This document shows, piece by piece, positions 45,436-55,884 of a stretch of 64,000 nucleotides of DNA. Source of the stretch: Lophius americanus (Eukaryota; Chordata; Actinopteri; Lophiiformes; Lophiidae); contig JBBDHG010000009.1 of NCBI GenBank assembly GCA_037951165.1, positions 6,041,001 through 6,105,000 on the forward strand. The letters run 5' to 3'. Each line of letters starts with the position of its first letter. Within the stretch, counting starts at the first letter, position 1. The notes under the pieces are model-generated. The model did no database searches, was not told the DNA's origin, and saw nothing but the letters and a program-made list of their open reading frames with translations. The translations under genes were made by a program, and so were the position numbers.

Positions 45436-46094
45436 ATGTATACAATGTCAAAAGTCATGTTTTATCAGCATCCCAGAGTATCTTTGATCCATGCACTTAT
45501 ACTATTTGATTCTTAAATTGGGAAATGTTCATATTCCAGAATCAGTTTTAGCTCTAGTGAGACACAAATAGAAGTCAAAGCTGTATAAACATGAACTCGA
45601 AGCAGTGGCGGTTAGAGGCCACTCATTATATTATCATACTTCACAGCCTACTTAATTTGTTTTGCTACTGTATGTGATAAAGGTGTTTGCATGCAGGTGT
45701 CCCGTCTACCCAGAGATTGTTAATTAATTAATGCGCAGAATGCTCATGCCACACCACCACATTTTGCTGTCTTTTCACTGTTATACAATTTCATTTACCC
45801 TTAGCTGCTGCTTTTCCGGTGAGAGTCAATTTGCCAGTCAATAAGAAGGCAGTAAGTGTTGGTGAAACATGGGGAGAGGCAGGCTGAAAACACTTGTTTA
45901 ATGTTCATCTGTTTGCTGTGCGTGAACCTCTCTCCTTTGTCCCTGTGTCTCTGTCTAATTATGTGAAATCTCTGTATCTGCTGTTTGATGGTATTGAATC
46001 AGCTCTGTTGTTCAGGATATGAATGTCTTAAATTACAGCTAAGATATTATAATCCATAGTGTGCTTCTCTTGATGGGTTTTCTGTGACAAGTGA
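45436..46094. other. Unclassified DNA, no gene seen
   Basis: No frame or transposon motif recognised. Confidence 0.5.
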
Positions 46095-46245
46095 ACACCA
46101 ATGGAACAAATGAAATGGGAGCAACTTGGGGTTCAGTATCTCCTTGCTCAAGTACACTTCAACAGGGGGACTGCAGTGGCCGGGGATTGAACTAACGGCC
46201 CTCAGATAAGTGGACTACCGGTCTACCAACTGAGCCATCGTTGCA
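46095..46245 (-). mobile_element. tRNA-derived SINE-like element, minus strand
   Basis: The minus strand starts with TGGCTCAGTTGGTAGACCGG (A box, about 46215-46235), followed by GTTAGTTCAATCCCC (B box, near 46180). The rest, in plus-strand terms TGGGAGCAACTTGGGGTTCA and CTCCTTGCTCAAG, matches 33890-34036. Better preserved than that copy. The 3' tail is not clear. Confidence 0.76.
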
Positions 46246-46756
46246 ATCGTTGGGGTGCCATGAAGCTCATGACCAAAGCCGTCACCCTCTTTCTTGTGCG
46301 TTTGTCAGTCACCTGCTGAGATTTATCCCCCAGGCAGACTGTTGGACCCCTCCATTGACCTCGAAATGTTTGAAGAGACTTCATACTTGCTTTAATCACA
46401 AGGTTGATCATTCATTTGTCAAAACACAAAACAGGTGTTGGGCTAAAATTTAAAAACGGCAAAATTCCTCTCCAGAGGCAGCTTCAATTTGTCAATCCAG
46501 AGGCTTTACAAACATGACGACCTCCTTTGAAAGTGATGACCCGCATCTGTGGAGAAATTAACCTAATTAACATTAAAAATATATATTTATTTTGAGCGGA
46601 TAGTTAAAAAAAAAAGCCCAATGTTGTTATGTATACGTTTCATCTTGATTTTGGACAGCTGCTCATCATTGCGCAGGCGCTGAGTGACGTCTCAGAAATT
46701 GAAATGCACAGTGGGGGCAGCATTGAAAGTAATTCTTCTTGAGTGACAGACTAGTA

Positions 46757-47540
46757 TATTTCTGAATGTGCAAAAAAATTAAGAGAACATTTAATCATTG
46801 CAGTATTACACTTATCCTATTAAACTTCTGGCATATCAATCTGTCCTGTTAGGAAGAACAAGTGACTGTGAATCAGTTTCAAATTTTTTGGTGCAAATGA
46901 CAGTGACAAAAGGTGAAATGGAGAGGCAAAAGGCCCATAAAAAAAGAAGCCCGCTGAAACTGCACATTTAGTCTAGCTGCTCCAGGATGGCTTATCCCTG
47001 CATGTGGTTGCAATACGGCCTGCTGTGTAGCCCAGCACCATCTCATGAGCATGGAGGAGATGCCAGGAGAGGGGTTGTTGCACTCCCCCTTGATATAGAC
47101 ATCAACCCAGTAGCCAAACTGGTATCTGCTCCTCAGTGTGAGGAGGAAAATGAGGACCAGGTTCAAACTGAGGTCATATGGCAGGCGTGACAGAGTTTGG
47201 AGAAGCTGTTGAGAACGTAATGTTACTGCATCATCATCCGGCAGGACCGGTTTGGTGGTGGGTCAGGGATGGTATGGGGAGACAGATCCTTGTATGGTCT
47301 CACAGGCCTCATCGCCACGACAACTGACCACAGATGTCCAGGAGCCCTGATCCAGGTCTGGGAGGATATCCCCCAGGACTCCATCTCATTAGGAATATGC
47401 CCAGATGTTGTCATGGCATGCAGGGCTCAAACACATTCCTGTGTCGCATAAAGTGAGTGGTTGTGATGAAATTTACTTGAGTTGGATCAGTCTGTCATTT
47501 TAATTTTTCACTGGGATTTTTTTGTGTAATTTACAATCCA
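46757..47540 (+). mobile_element. Tc1/mariner remnant, internally deleted
   Basis: It starts with a Tc1-type end (TGTGCAAAAAAATTAAGAGA at 46766) and a subterminal stretch AGGAAGAACAAGTGACTGTG then AATCAGTTTC, which is shared with the Tc1 element at 5.8-7.2 kb. Coding remnants in order: the CTCCAGGATGGCTTA word of the DNA-binding region (46981), CTGGTATCTGCTCCTCAG (47119), a block equivalent to GGTTCAAACTGAGGTCAT (47160), GGTATGGGGAGACAGATCC (VWG block, 47270) and CTCCATCTCATTAGG near 47380. Large deletions remove the region around the first catalytic Asp and the second-Asp region. The right end is lost where Rex3-like sequence begins. Confidence 0.8.
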
Positions 47541-47559
47541 GTGCAATGGAGGCTGCAGG

Positions 47560-48565
47560 ATGGAACTGGTGAACCCAAACAAATAGTGAGGGTGAACTGG
47601 GAACGTCTGGGGGAGGCCATGTCCGTCAGATCCCGGGGAGTCTTGTGGGCACTACTGCGGGAGAACGGGGTGTCGGGGCCATTACTATGAGCCCTTGTTC
47701 ACTATTTAACCAAGTAAGATTTGTGTGAAAGTCAAACACCAGATTCCATTGAATGTTGGACTGCACCAAGGTTGTCCCTTATCTCCAGTCCTTTCTTGAT
47801 AGTCATTGACAGAATCTCAAGGTGAGGAGAGTGTCAGGTTTTGGGAGCTTAGAATTGCATCTTTGCTGTTTGCAGATAATGTGGTTTTGTTGTATTCATC
47901 AGTCTGTGCCCTCCAGCACGCACTGGATCATTTTGCAGTTGAGTGTGAAACTGTTGGTATGAGAGTCAGTACCTCCAAATCTGAGGCAATGGTTCTCTGA
48001 TGTGAATCAGTGGACTGTCCCCTTCGGGTTGGGACTTAATTTTCCGCCTCAGGCCAAGGAGTTTAAGAATCTATGTGGTTTGTTCTTGAGTGATGGGAAA
48101 ATTTACCGGTAGATGGACTGGTGTTTCGGTATATCATCAGCAGTAATGCTTGTGTTTGATTGATCTATTGTGGTGAAAATGAGCTGGGACATAAAACAAA
48201 GCTCACAATTTACCAGTCCATTCCCATTCCATCCCTCACCTATGGCAATGAGCTTTCGGAAGTGACCTGTAATGAGCTCCCTCCGTAGGGGGGCTGGGTT
48301 CAGCCTTAAAGGGTCTGGAGCTCAGACATCTGGAGAGAGCTTGGAATAGAGCTGCTGCTCCTTCGCGGTTCACTCCTTCTGATTAGGATACCTCCAGTTG
48401 TAAGTCCAGGAGCATTATCCAGTTTTAAGGCAGGTCTAACTGGGAAGAGATCCTGAGATAGACCCACAACTATGTAGATGGACTATGTATGTCAAATGGC
48501 CTAGAAACGCCTCAGGATCCACCAGAATTCGAAAGCCGAAGAAAATGGATAGACGGATGCTTCTT
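47560..48565 (+). mobile_element. Rex3-like LINE, RT core to 3' end
   Basis: The plus strand encodes SRGVLWALLRENGVSGPLL (47628-47690), an RT word before the catalytic core, then a CTGCACCAAGGTTGTCCCTT stretch (LxQGCPLSP, the site of the usual Rex3 forward primer as I recall it). After a frameshift come SQGEESVRFWELRIASLLFA and DNVVLLYSS (47812-47900). The catalytic FADD box reads FADN, so an acidic residue is lost. CALQHALDHFAVECETVGMR and VSTSKSEAMVL follow to 47998, then a degenerate C-terminal part, and a 3' end in GAAAATGGATAGACGGATG (48541-48559), the eroded GGAT-type tail of these LINEs. The upstream part of a Rex3-like copy lies inverted at 42.3-44.3 kb. Confidence 0.85.
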
Positions 48566-49779
48566 TAAACTATCATAGTATTTCTGAATGTGCATTGTTT
48601 TCTTTGGTATGCAGCCTATTTTTAGTAGTAGAACTGGTAGTAGCTACATTTAAAGAATATAATGGAAATATAGAAGAAGTGTTAATATGGAGGCTCTGTC
48701 ATCCATTCGTAATTTATAAAATTTATGTGGTGTCATTCTGAAGGCCGGTTTTATATTTTAAATTAAACTTTGAACACAAGAATGTAAAACACTCTTATAT
48801 CGTTATCTAAAGTAGATATAAATAATAAAGAAAAATGATATTTAAACATGAATGAAGGTGTGTGAGTTTGCTTGTAGTTCATGCAGTTCAAGTTAGAATG
48901 CCCTACTGCCACCATCCATATAGGTCTGGACATGTCACTGCCAGGAAAGCCATGTTGCTTTAAGGCAGGCAACAATGAAATATAGGCGCTATAACATTGT
49001 TCCTCTCTTACGTGTAAGCATATAACTATGTAGATTACAAAACAATTACATGACTATGATGCATTGACAACACTGCTGTTTTAATTCCAACGTTCACTTT
49101 CAAAGATTGATAAGCAGTCAGAGAAGTGGAAATAATATTGTGATTAATAAGCTTGAGATTTGTTTGGTGTATGTTAATATAAACCTATATGAGAACCACC
49201 ACAAAATAGATTTTCTTTCCCCAGCTGAACACTGAGAAGAATCTTTTTTTCTTTTTTTTTTAGGGGACGGGGGAATGTCTACAGGGTACATCGACTTGCT
49301 GCCAACTGTGAACTCAAACACTGATAGTAACCTAAGAAAATGGTTTGTCCCTTCTCCTTGTTTTAAGAGGTCCTATCAAAAACTATCTTTTACTTGGATC
49401 AAAATGGTCCCATGCTGCTCCCAACAATGTTTAACCCTCCTGTTGTGTTCATTTCATGTTAAACATTTTGTGTGCCTGTTCCATTAAGACTCATCATAAA
49501 AACTGTAATAATACATATATTATTACTACTTGTTGTGTTAGATTTTTTTTATCAACTTAAGTTCTTGTGAGCATTAGATGTTTTGAACTTTGTTTGTCTA
49601 TTTGTTATTAATGGCCTGTTTATTATTCTATTTGTTATTTATGGCCAGTATGCCTTATTGATCTGAGCTCATACATCTTGAATTTGAGTTCTAAAAAAAC
49701 CCAATTTCTGGATTATTTTGACTATAAGAAATAATCAGATGAAACATAGTATACTGTTAATCACAGACTATTTTAAGTC
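48566..49779. other. Unclassified DNA, no gene seen
   Basis: Short frames only (70 codons or fewer). A word repeated from the left end of the Tc1 remnant lies at 48579-48594 (see findings). Confidence 0.5.
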
Positions 49780-49783
49780 AAAG

Positions 49784-50608
49784 TTAATCAGGACATAAAA
49801 GCGTCCAGAAGCTCATCCACTGTGACGTTTGGACTTTGTTAATATATGAGTGGCGGGCGCTCCATCCACTTGTCCCACGTTGTACCTCTCTGAACACTGC
49901 CAGTTTGTGATGTTGAAGACGGCCTGGTCTTGTATCATTGTTGTTAAAGAGAATTACCCCTGACAACAAGTGGAATTTCTGGAGTGACATGCTGGCCCGA
50001 GAAATTGTCCGACCAGACCCTGCATACCATAAACTGCTGGTCGATCCGTTTCTGGATCACATCTGTCAAAATCAAATTACCAATGTATGCTTTGATGATG
50101 ATCATGTTTACCACTGTGTTTTCGATGGACTCAGAGTAAGGAACAGTTCAAAGCTGGATTTGATGACATCAATCCGGGATACGGAATATTTTGTAGGTCC
50201 TTGGGTCATATTGATAACATTTTCAGCTGAAAGTCTACCTTGACTCTCAGGTGGGTATAAAGACCAGAATATGTTCTCAGTTTTTGATTTGAATTTGAAA
50301 GCAGCCTCAGCATGGCCATCGTATTCATCACTGGATTCCTCCCGATCAGTTATTTCTGTGTCTGGATTATATTCCGCATCATCTTCAGTTTCTGACACTT
50401 CCTCCTCTAATCCTTCCTCACTGTTAGTTTTCTGGCCTCTCTCCTCCTCACCAGTGTGGTGAGCAAATATATAATCAAGAGCTTCACTATATACTAAAGC
50501 TACGAGAATATATATAATATTATTGAAATTATGTTGCAACTGTCTGTGAGAACTGCCAACAGGTGTTGTTCCCGAGGGAGAGAGACTCAATTGGGCAAAG
50601 GTTCCCAT
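49784..50608 (-). pseudogene. piggyBac-type transposase pseudogene, N-terminal part
   Basis: piggyBac transposases cut at TTAA with a DDD catalytic core. I start at the Met at 50608; the longer frame only adds a Thr-His run from the microsatellite. EALDYIF (near 50490), then a long acidic region of Glu/Asp (50460-50330) as in many piggyBac N-termini, then NIFWSLYPPESQGRLSAENV and NMTQGPTKYS (50270-50190), the start of the transposase domain, and SSFELFLT. After a frameshift: RNGSTSSLWYAGSGRTISRA and MSLQKFHLLSGVILFNN (50060-49940), DTRPGR, HKLAVFREV, then in another frame NVTVDELLDAF (about 49830). The catalytic Asp residues lie further on and are missing. At least two frameshifts. Confidence 0.86.
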
Positions 50609-50631
50609 AGTGGTTGCCAGGGAACCCAGGT

Positions 50632-50632
50632 T

Positions 50633-50665
<33 letters not shown>

Positions 50666-50686
50666 TTGTCTGTGTGTGTGTGTGTT
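50632..50686. repeat. Interrupted (TG)n microsatellite
   Basis: TG repeat with TTTG and TCTG interruptions. On the minus strand it makes the artificial Thr-His peptide at the start of the 193-codon frame that contains the piggyBac remnant. Confidence 0.95.
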
Positions 50687-50690
50687 CATC

Positions 50691-52590
50691 TGACAAATGA
50701 AGATGTAATTGAGCTCAGTTTTTTATACATTGTAGTCTCCCCCATTCATTTATAATGAACGGTCATTTATTTTTTTTATTTTTTTGGTTGAACAGTAAAA
50801 GCTCAATAATGTTTGCATTACATTGTTTGAATTTTTTAGCTTTCTTGTTTTTGATAACTCATACAGAAACTTCATACACAATGGAGTCATTGGCAGTGTT
50901 GTCTGTGACATAGCTACAACCGTATGACTTGAGCCAATGCACAAACTTACAAAATGAAATTAAGGTTATATCAAATCATATAAAATTAACAAGTAGCTAT
51001 TCAAAATTGGTCAGTTTCGACCTTGGTTAAAAGACCTGTTTTGAAGGCTCTTCTTATACACATGACTTGCGTAAGTCAAAAAGGTGAACGCAAAAGTGTT
51101 TCAAAGTGTTTGACATGAAACATTAAGCTGTACTCACATCAGCACATGTTTTAAAAGAGGGCTGCAAGGTAAGTGTCTCATTAGCATTTAAAGTGGCAGG
51201 TAGTCAGACGGGCCAGTATTAACTAGGCTCTAGTAATTTGGTGCTTTATCCTTGTGATCACCTTCTTTGTGTTTCGACTGTTACCTTTCGCCACATCAGA
51301 TCATCTGTTTCCATCCGTAGTTACCAGCAGTAACCTGCTGCCTAAAAGTACCAGTGATTGTATTTGTTACCTCGAGCCCCAATGGATCCGACTGAAAAAT
51401 CACGTTCCGCATGTTAATTTGGCATAGGTTTTCAGCCAAAAAGTCTTCCTAACGCAACCTTTCCTATTAATCTGGATTTAGAACCGGCACCAGAAGTGCA
51501 CTGATTTCTGACCCCTTCGTGGCTGGGTGATTAATTAATCACATGAGAAAAATGGTGATAATGACAATGTGACAACATAAATTAATTGTCTAATAATTAT
51601 GAAATGATTAATAATATGAATACATTTTGCAAAAATAAATAATAAAAAGTGAAGACATAACAATAAATTGTTATTCTAATTAATAATTGAAATTCCGTTA
51701 CAGTATAACGTTTGATGTAATTTAAGAAAATGAGAAATAAGCTTTGTTTTCTGGTACTGGTTTCAATCTGCAAGTACATTTGAGGTTAAGCAACTTTGAT
51801 GAGATCAAGAAAATAATTGCGTTAAATGTTCGATTGTTTGATGTTTCTTATGCACGAAAACACATTATTTACACATTATTTTATTATCCATTCAAAGCAG
51901 GCCAGAAATTGCAATTCCATAACACGTATTGGGCAAGAATATCTTAATAAAGTAAAGGGATGGATTCATTAGAAACTGCATTTATACTGTTTATTTCCTC
52001 ATGTGAAAATAAATGACCCTGCTCAATATATTTTTATTGTAACATAACTTACTAACTAACTAATTTGATAACAGAAGCTTGTCCATACTATGATTTTGAC
52101 CTATGCACGTTGATATTGCTAAGGCTTTGTTATTATTGTAGGCTGCTGGAATGCTGATAAAGGATATTGCCACAGGGCGTTTTGTTGCAAAGAGATTCAA
52201 CTTATGACTTGGCAAAGCTGGCTTTATATAAACACCTGGCATGGATGCAGCGGTGGCTGTTGGAAAACAGCTAGTATTATAAAAATCTGCTTCATTTGTT
52301 TTTACTGAAATGTGTATGATTGTGTGTGCATGATAAAGAGAGTAATTCAAGAGTGAAGGGAGAGAGTGCCAAAGAGATAAGAAGTAGGTTTAAATTATAT
52401 TTATCGTTATCAGGCAATTAAAAAACTACAATATTCATCAAATATCAATCAATATAAATTACTTAAACCCTGACATATTTAAATAATTTTGACTGCAATA
52501 TTAATTTATGGACAAATGGATTTTTGTATATAAGTAAATCAATGATAGATGGTGTAAATTTAGAATTTGTTTGTGTAAAAGGTGTAATGT
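50691..52590. other. Unclassified AT-rich DNA, no gene seen
   Basis: No frame above 96 codons and no recognisable motif in any. Contains long A/T-rich tracts (50765-50790, 51590-51690). Confidence 0.5.
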
Positions 52591-53680
52591 GGAATCTGTT
52601 GATGAGGAAAAGACCCACCTCCAAGACCAAGAACATAGGACGTTACTATCACAGCAGGAAATTCAGAGACTCCAGCAACATGGGAACAAATCAAAGCAGT
52701 ATGCATAAAGACATCATTGGAGTTCAAGTTCTGTACAACAAGTACAACAACAAGATTTCTGTTCATAGGCGAGGCTCTAGAGACAGCTGAGTCGTAGCCC
52801 GAGGAAATTCAGCAGAGAAGCAGAAGCCAAAAAATTAATGGCCCGAGAATTAATGGGCTGAGGAACCTTCAAACTATGGGCCGATAACCTGCCTCTCAAA
52901 AACATAGAAGTTCTCCAGCATCACAGCAGCTATATTAAATAAGCACAAAAGTCTACAGGCACCCCCTACTGAGTAATGACAGAGGGTCAAAACACCACCC
53001 ACGATTCAACAGAGCATTCAACCAGGACTCTAAGTCTACGCAGACCAATCTCTGAAATGCCTGGACTGATTTGGAAATGCTACCACTGGACTGATAATCT
53101 TCATCAAGAACTCCATGTGACTGTGGAATGCAAACCTCGGAGACAACTCCCAGGTCATCACACAAATTACCACGAAGGGCCGCATATACCAATTGATGCA
53201 CAGTCCTTGCTGGTATTCTGTATAGAGTTGGACCTCCTCCCGATCATCTCGAAGAGTGGATGTGGAAATAGGTTCAGAAGTGGAGCCATGTTCTATACAT
53301 GGATAACATCAAGCTGTGCGCAAAGAGTGATGAGACATCAACATTGACAACATCATCATTAAAAATCGAAGTGGAGGGGAAGTTGTCAGAACTGAAGGGG
53401 TGTACCCACCAGAAGGCAGGATGAAGGGCATACAGAACTACAAGTACTTTGGTATCCCACAAGCCAATGGCAACAGTGATAGTGAAGCAAGGAGGTCGAC
53501 CATAGCCAAATACTGTCAGAGAGTAAGACAAGTGTTGAGTATCTAGCTCAGCGGTGGACCTAAGATCTAAGCGTTTGACTGGTTTGCCCTACGAGTCATC
53601 GGATACCAAGCTATAATAGTAAGCGGGCCTCAGGGGAGATGGATGTCAAGGCATCAAGTCCTCACAATGAGTTTTGAACA
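52591..53680 (+). mobile_element. LINE RT remnant, R2/NeSL-like family
   Basis: Across shifting plus-strand frames: NYGPITCLSKT then KFSSITAAILNKHKSLQA (52870-52960; NYRPITCL is the RT entry word of this family), RTLSLRRP and ECLELY-like remnants, then VFCIELDLLPIISKSGCGNR and FRSGAM (53215-53290), which fits LLFCIGLNPLSQII...YRFRSGA. Then a degenerate HLLYMDDIKL word (catalytic YMDD; here CTATACATGGATAACATCAA, which reads YMDN), VRTEGVYPPEGR, IQNYKYFGIPQANGNS and RRSTIAKYCQRVRQVLS (53385-53540). MDVKASSPH remains near 53640. The C-terminal endonuclease is absent here, but a fragment of the same family lies at 31.1 kb. The first 200 bases are only tentatively part of it. Inactive. Confidence 0.78.
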
Positions 53681-55409
53681 GAGCAATGTACCTCTCAACT
53701 GCATCCATCATGTTTAAGCTACTGTGGATTTAAATTGCCTGGGGTCGGAGGTTGTCACAGAGCATGATTAATCAGCGTTGCTTTTTTCCTTTTCGCATTT
53801 TTTTGAAATATAATAATGCTAATAGGACTTGTTTTGATCCCTGTTAAAAGATGACACACTTGATGTTGGCAGTCTGATTGAAGTGGTGAAATGGAGAATA
53901 GGTACATCTTCAGGTCATCAGTTGGGCACCCCTGGGCTGTTGATCATTGTCCCCCATGCCTCCCTAGACTTGTCTAGGTTTAATTTGGATTGGTTTCGTC
54001 CCTAATTGGTTTTACATCCGGTTTAAGTCCCCAAATCCAGTTTGGATTCGGTGGTTTAAATATTCTATATTTCAGAATACATCAGTTATAAACCTAAAAA
54101 TCAAAGGGTGTTCATGCCTTTCATTAAATTGAATCAATTTTTCTCTAATGTCTTAATCAAAATTAACGTGTTATTTAGACAACCTTCTTTTTTAGTGCAG
54201 TTTTTTTCACAACTGTAAATAGTATTTCAATTTTAATATGCTAACCCTACCAGGCAAAAACTGTTTTAAAAAAGAAATGAAGCACATGCCTTAGTAATGT
54301 TGTTCAGATTTTATACATATGAGTGCTAAAGTTGACTGTGAGGTTTGTCTTCAAGGTCATAGAAAGACTGTGGCTCCACATTAATACACCCTGTGAATGG
54401 GTTAACATTATACAGTTTGATAAAGATATGAATGATGGAGAAAATAATTCCAAACAAAGTAAATATAGATCAATTATAAGTTCATTAGAAGCAATCAAAG
54501 TGAGCGCACACAAAAGTTAACATATATACACAAACAGTTTTGAACATCAATCTGGTTGTAAACTCTACACACGGTGCTGGCCGGGAACAAATAGAGGCAC
54601 TCATATAGGAATATGGTGTTTAGTTTTTTTATTCATTATAATATTCACCACAACATGTTGCCAGAGTAGTTAAATTTATCGACATCCCGGATAACTGTGT
54701 GTAAAGAGAATCTTTAGTATTTAATGCATATGAAATCAGTTTTTCCTACATTTGCTTTTTCCTATCTTCAGATTCTGTGTTGCATCACAAGTGTTTGTAT
54801 CTAAGTTTGAGGTAAATGCTGCATCACTGAATGTGTCGAAAGTGTAAAAATGATTAAGTAGAGTTATATACAGGAATACTAGTAGTTTAATAGTTCTTGC
54901 AGTCTGCAGGAGTAGCGTATCAACCTGGGTTCTTCTGAGGTGTATTTTCTATCTCATAGGCTACTGAGTGCTTGGCCACACATTTTGGCACCACCGGAAC
55001 ATAAGATGTTTATTCTCGCAAGTGTAATTTATTTACTACCCCAATAAAGGCCCTTAGAGATAAAACATGTAAAATGTTTGCAATGTTTATGCATTTCTAT
55101 TTTTTCAGGCCTTGCAGTATCTTAGTTTTGACATATTACATCAGCTTATTGATTCTATTGCTTCTAACTCATGATTTCTGAACCATTATTGTTTTTTTAA
55201 TCTGGTGGGAAATTCAATACGTAATTGTATACATAAGGGTTTTGATGAAAACAAAATTTCCCACTGATAATTTACAGGTATCAAAAACTCATGCATCAAA
55301 TATGATACTTTTGGCGTTAATTTGGGTAAAATGTATCGGTCAGACCAAGTCAAATTGTGAAATTGATGTGTCAAGTCAATTCGAGTGTAATTCCTCGGAG
55401 ACTTTGTCA
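53681..55409. other. Unclassified DNA, no gene seen
   Basis: Short frames without motifs; AT-rich. No transposon ends seen. Confidence 0.5.
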
Positions 55410-55470
55410 TTATTCATTCATATATTCATTATACGTAACCGCTTATCCTGTTCAGGGTCACCGAAGTATA
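55410..55470 (-). mobile_element. Short SINE/LINE 3'-tail fragment
   Basis: ATTCATTCATATATTCATTA then ACCGCTTATCCTGTTCAGGG and TCACC are the reverse complement of the GGTGACCCTGAACAGGATAA-type 3' end with its eroded AATG tail, as in the copies at 29.7 and 30.2 kb. Only the last 50-60 bases are present. Confidence 0.65.
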
Positions 55471-55884
55471 CGCTTGTATGACCTGTAAGCATTTATGTAT
55501 GGATAGCTCTCATATCCATTCTGAAGGAAAGCACGTTATAATATTCAGAGAGTTGCTAGACTGCTGGGCTGTACAAATGCTGATGGCTTTATGATTTGAT
55601 TTGGAGTCACAGTGTTTCAGTCCTCAGTGTAATAAGTAAAGGTCAAGATACCAGTCATTTGCATGTTGAAAGTTATTAATGTGGTATAAAGGGTTATTGT
55701 TATAGTCTTAGAGGGCCAACTGAGTGGAATCATCAGACTATCAATTTACAGGGTGGGGTTGGGGGGGTGAGAAAAATATATCAAAAAGATGTGAAGTGAT
55801 ACCTAATGCAAAGGGCTTATGAGCAAGGACTTTACGGTTGAGCTATATGTTTTAAGGGAAGTAGTCCTTCACATATCAAACCCT
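55471..55884. other. Unclassified DNA with a short G run
   Basis: No gene or transposon motif. GGGGTTGGGGGGGTGAG at 55754-55770 is a purine-rich patch. Confidence 0.5.

Larger units (their letters stand above)
49780..50690 (-). mobile_element. piggyBac element remnant
   Basis: The minus strand holds the N-terminal third to half of a piggyBac-family transposase (separate entry). Neither end with TTAA and a CCC-type terminal repeat is visible, and the 3' half is gone, so this is an internal fragment. A GT microsatellite occupies the side where the start codon region lies. Relation to the TTAA-bounded MITE at 16.8 kb is possible but not shown. Confidence 0.8.

Noticed and set aside
46095..46245. 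Possible functional tRNA gene from good A and B boxes
   Set aside because: The sequence between and after the boxes does not form acceptor and anticodon stems, and a related copy exists at 33.9 kb; a SINE head fits better.
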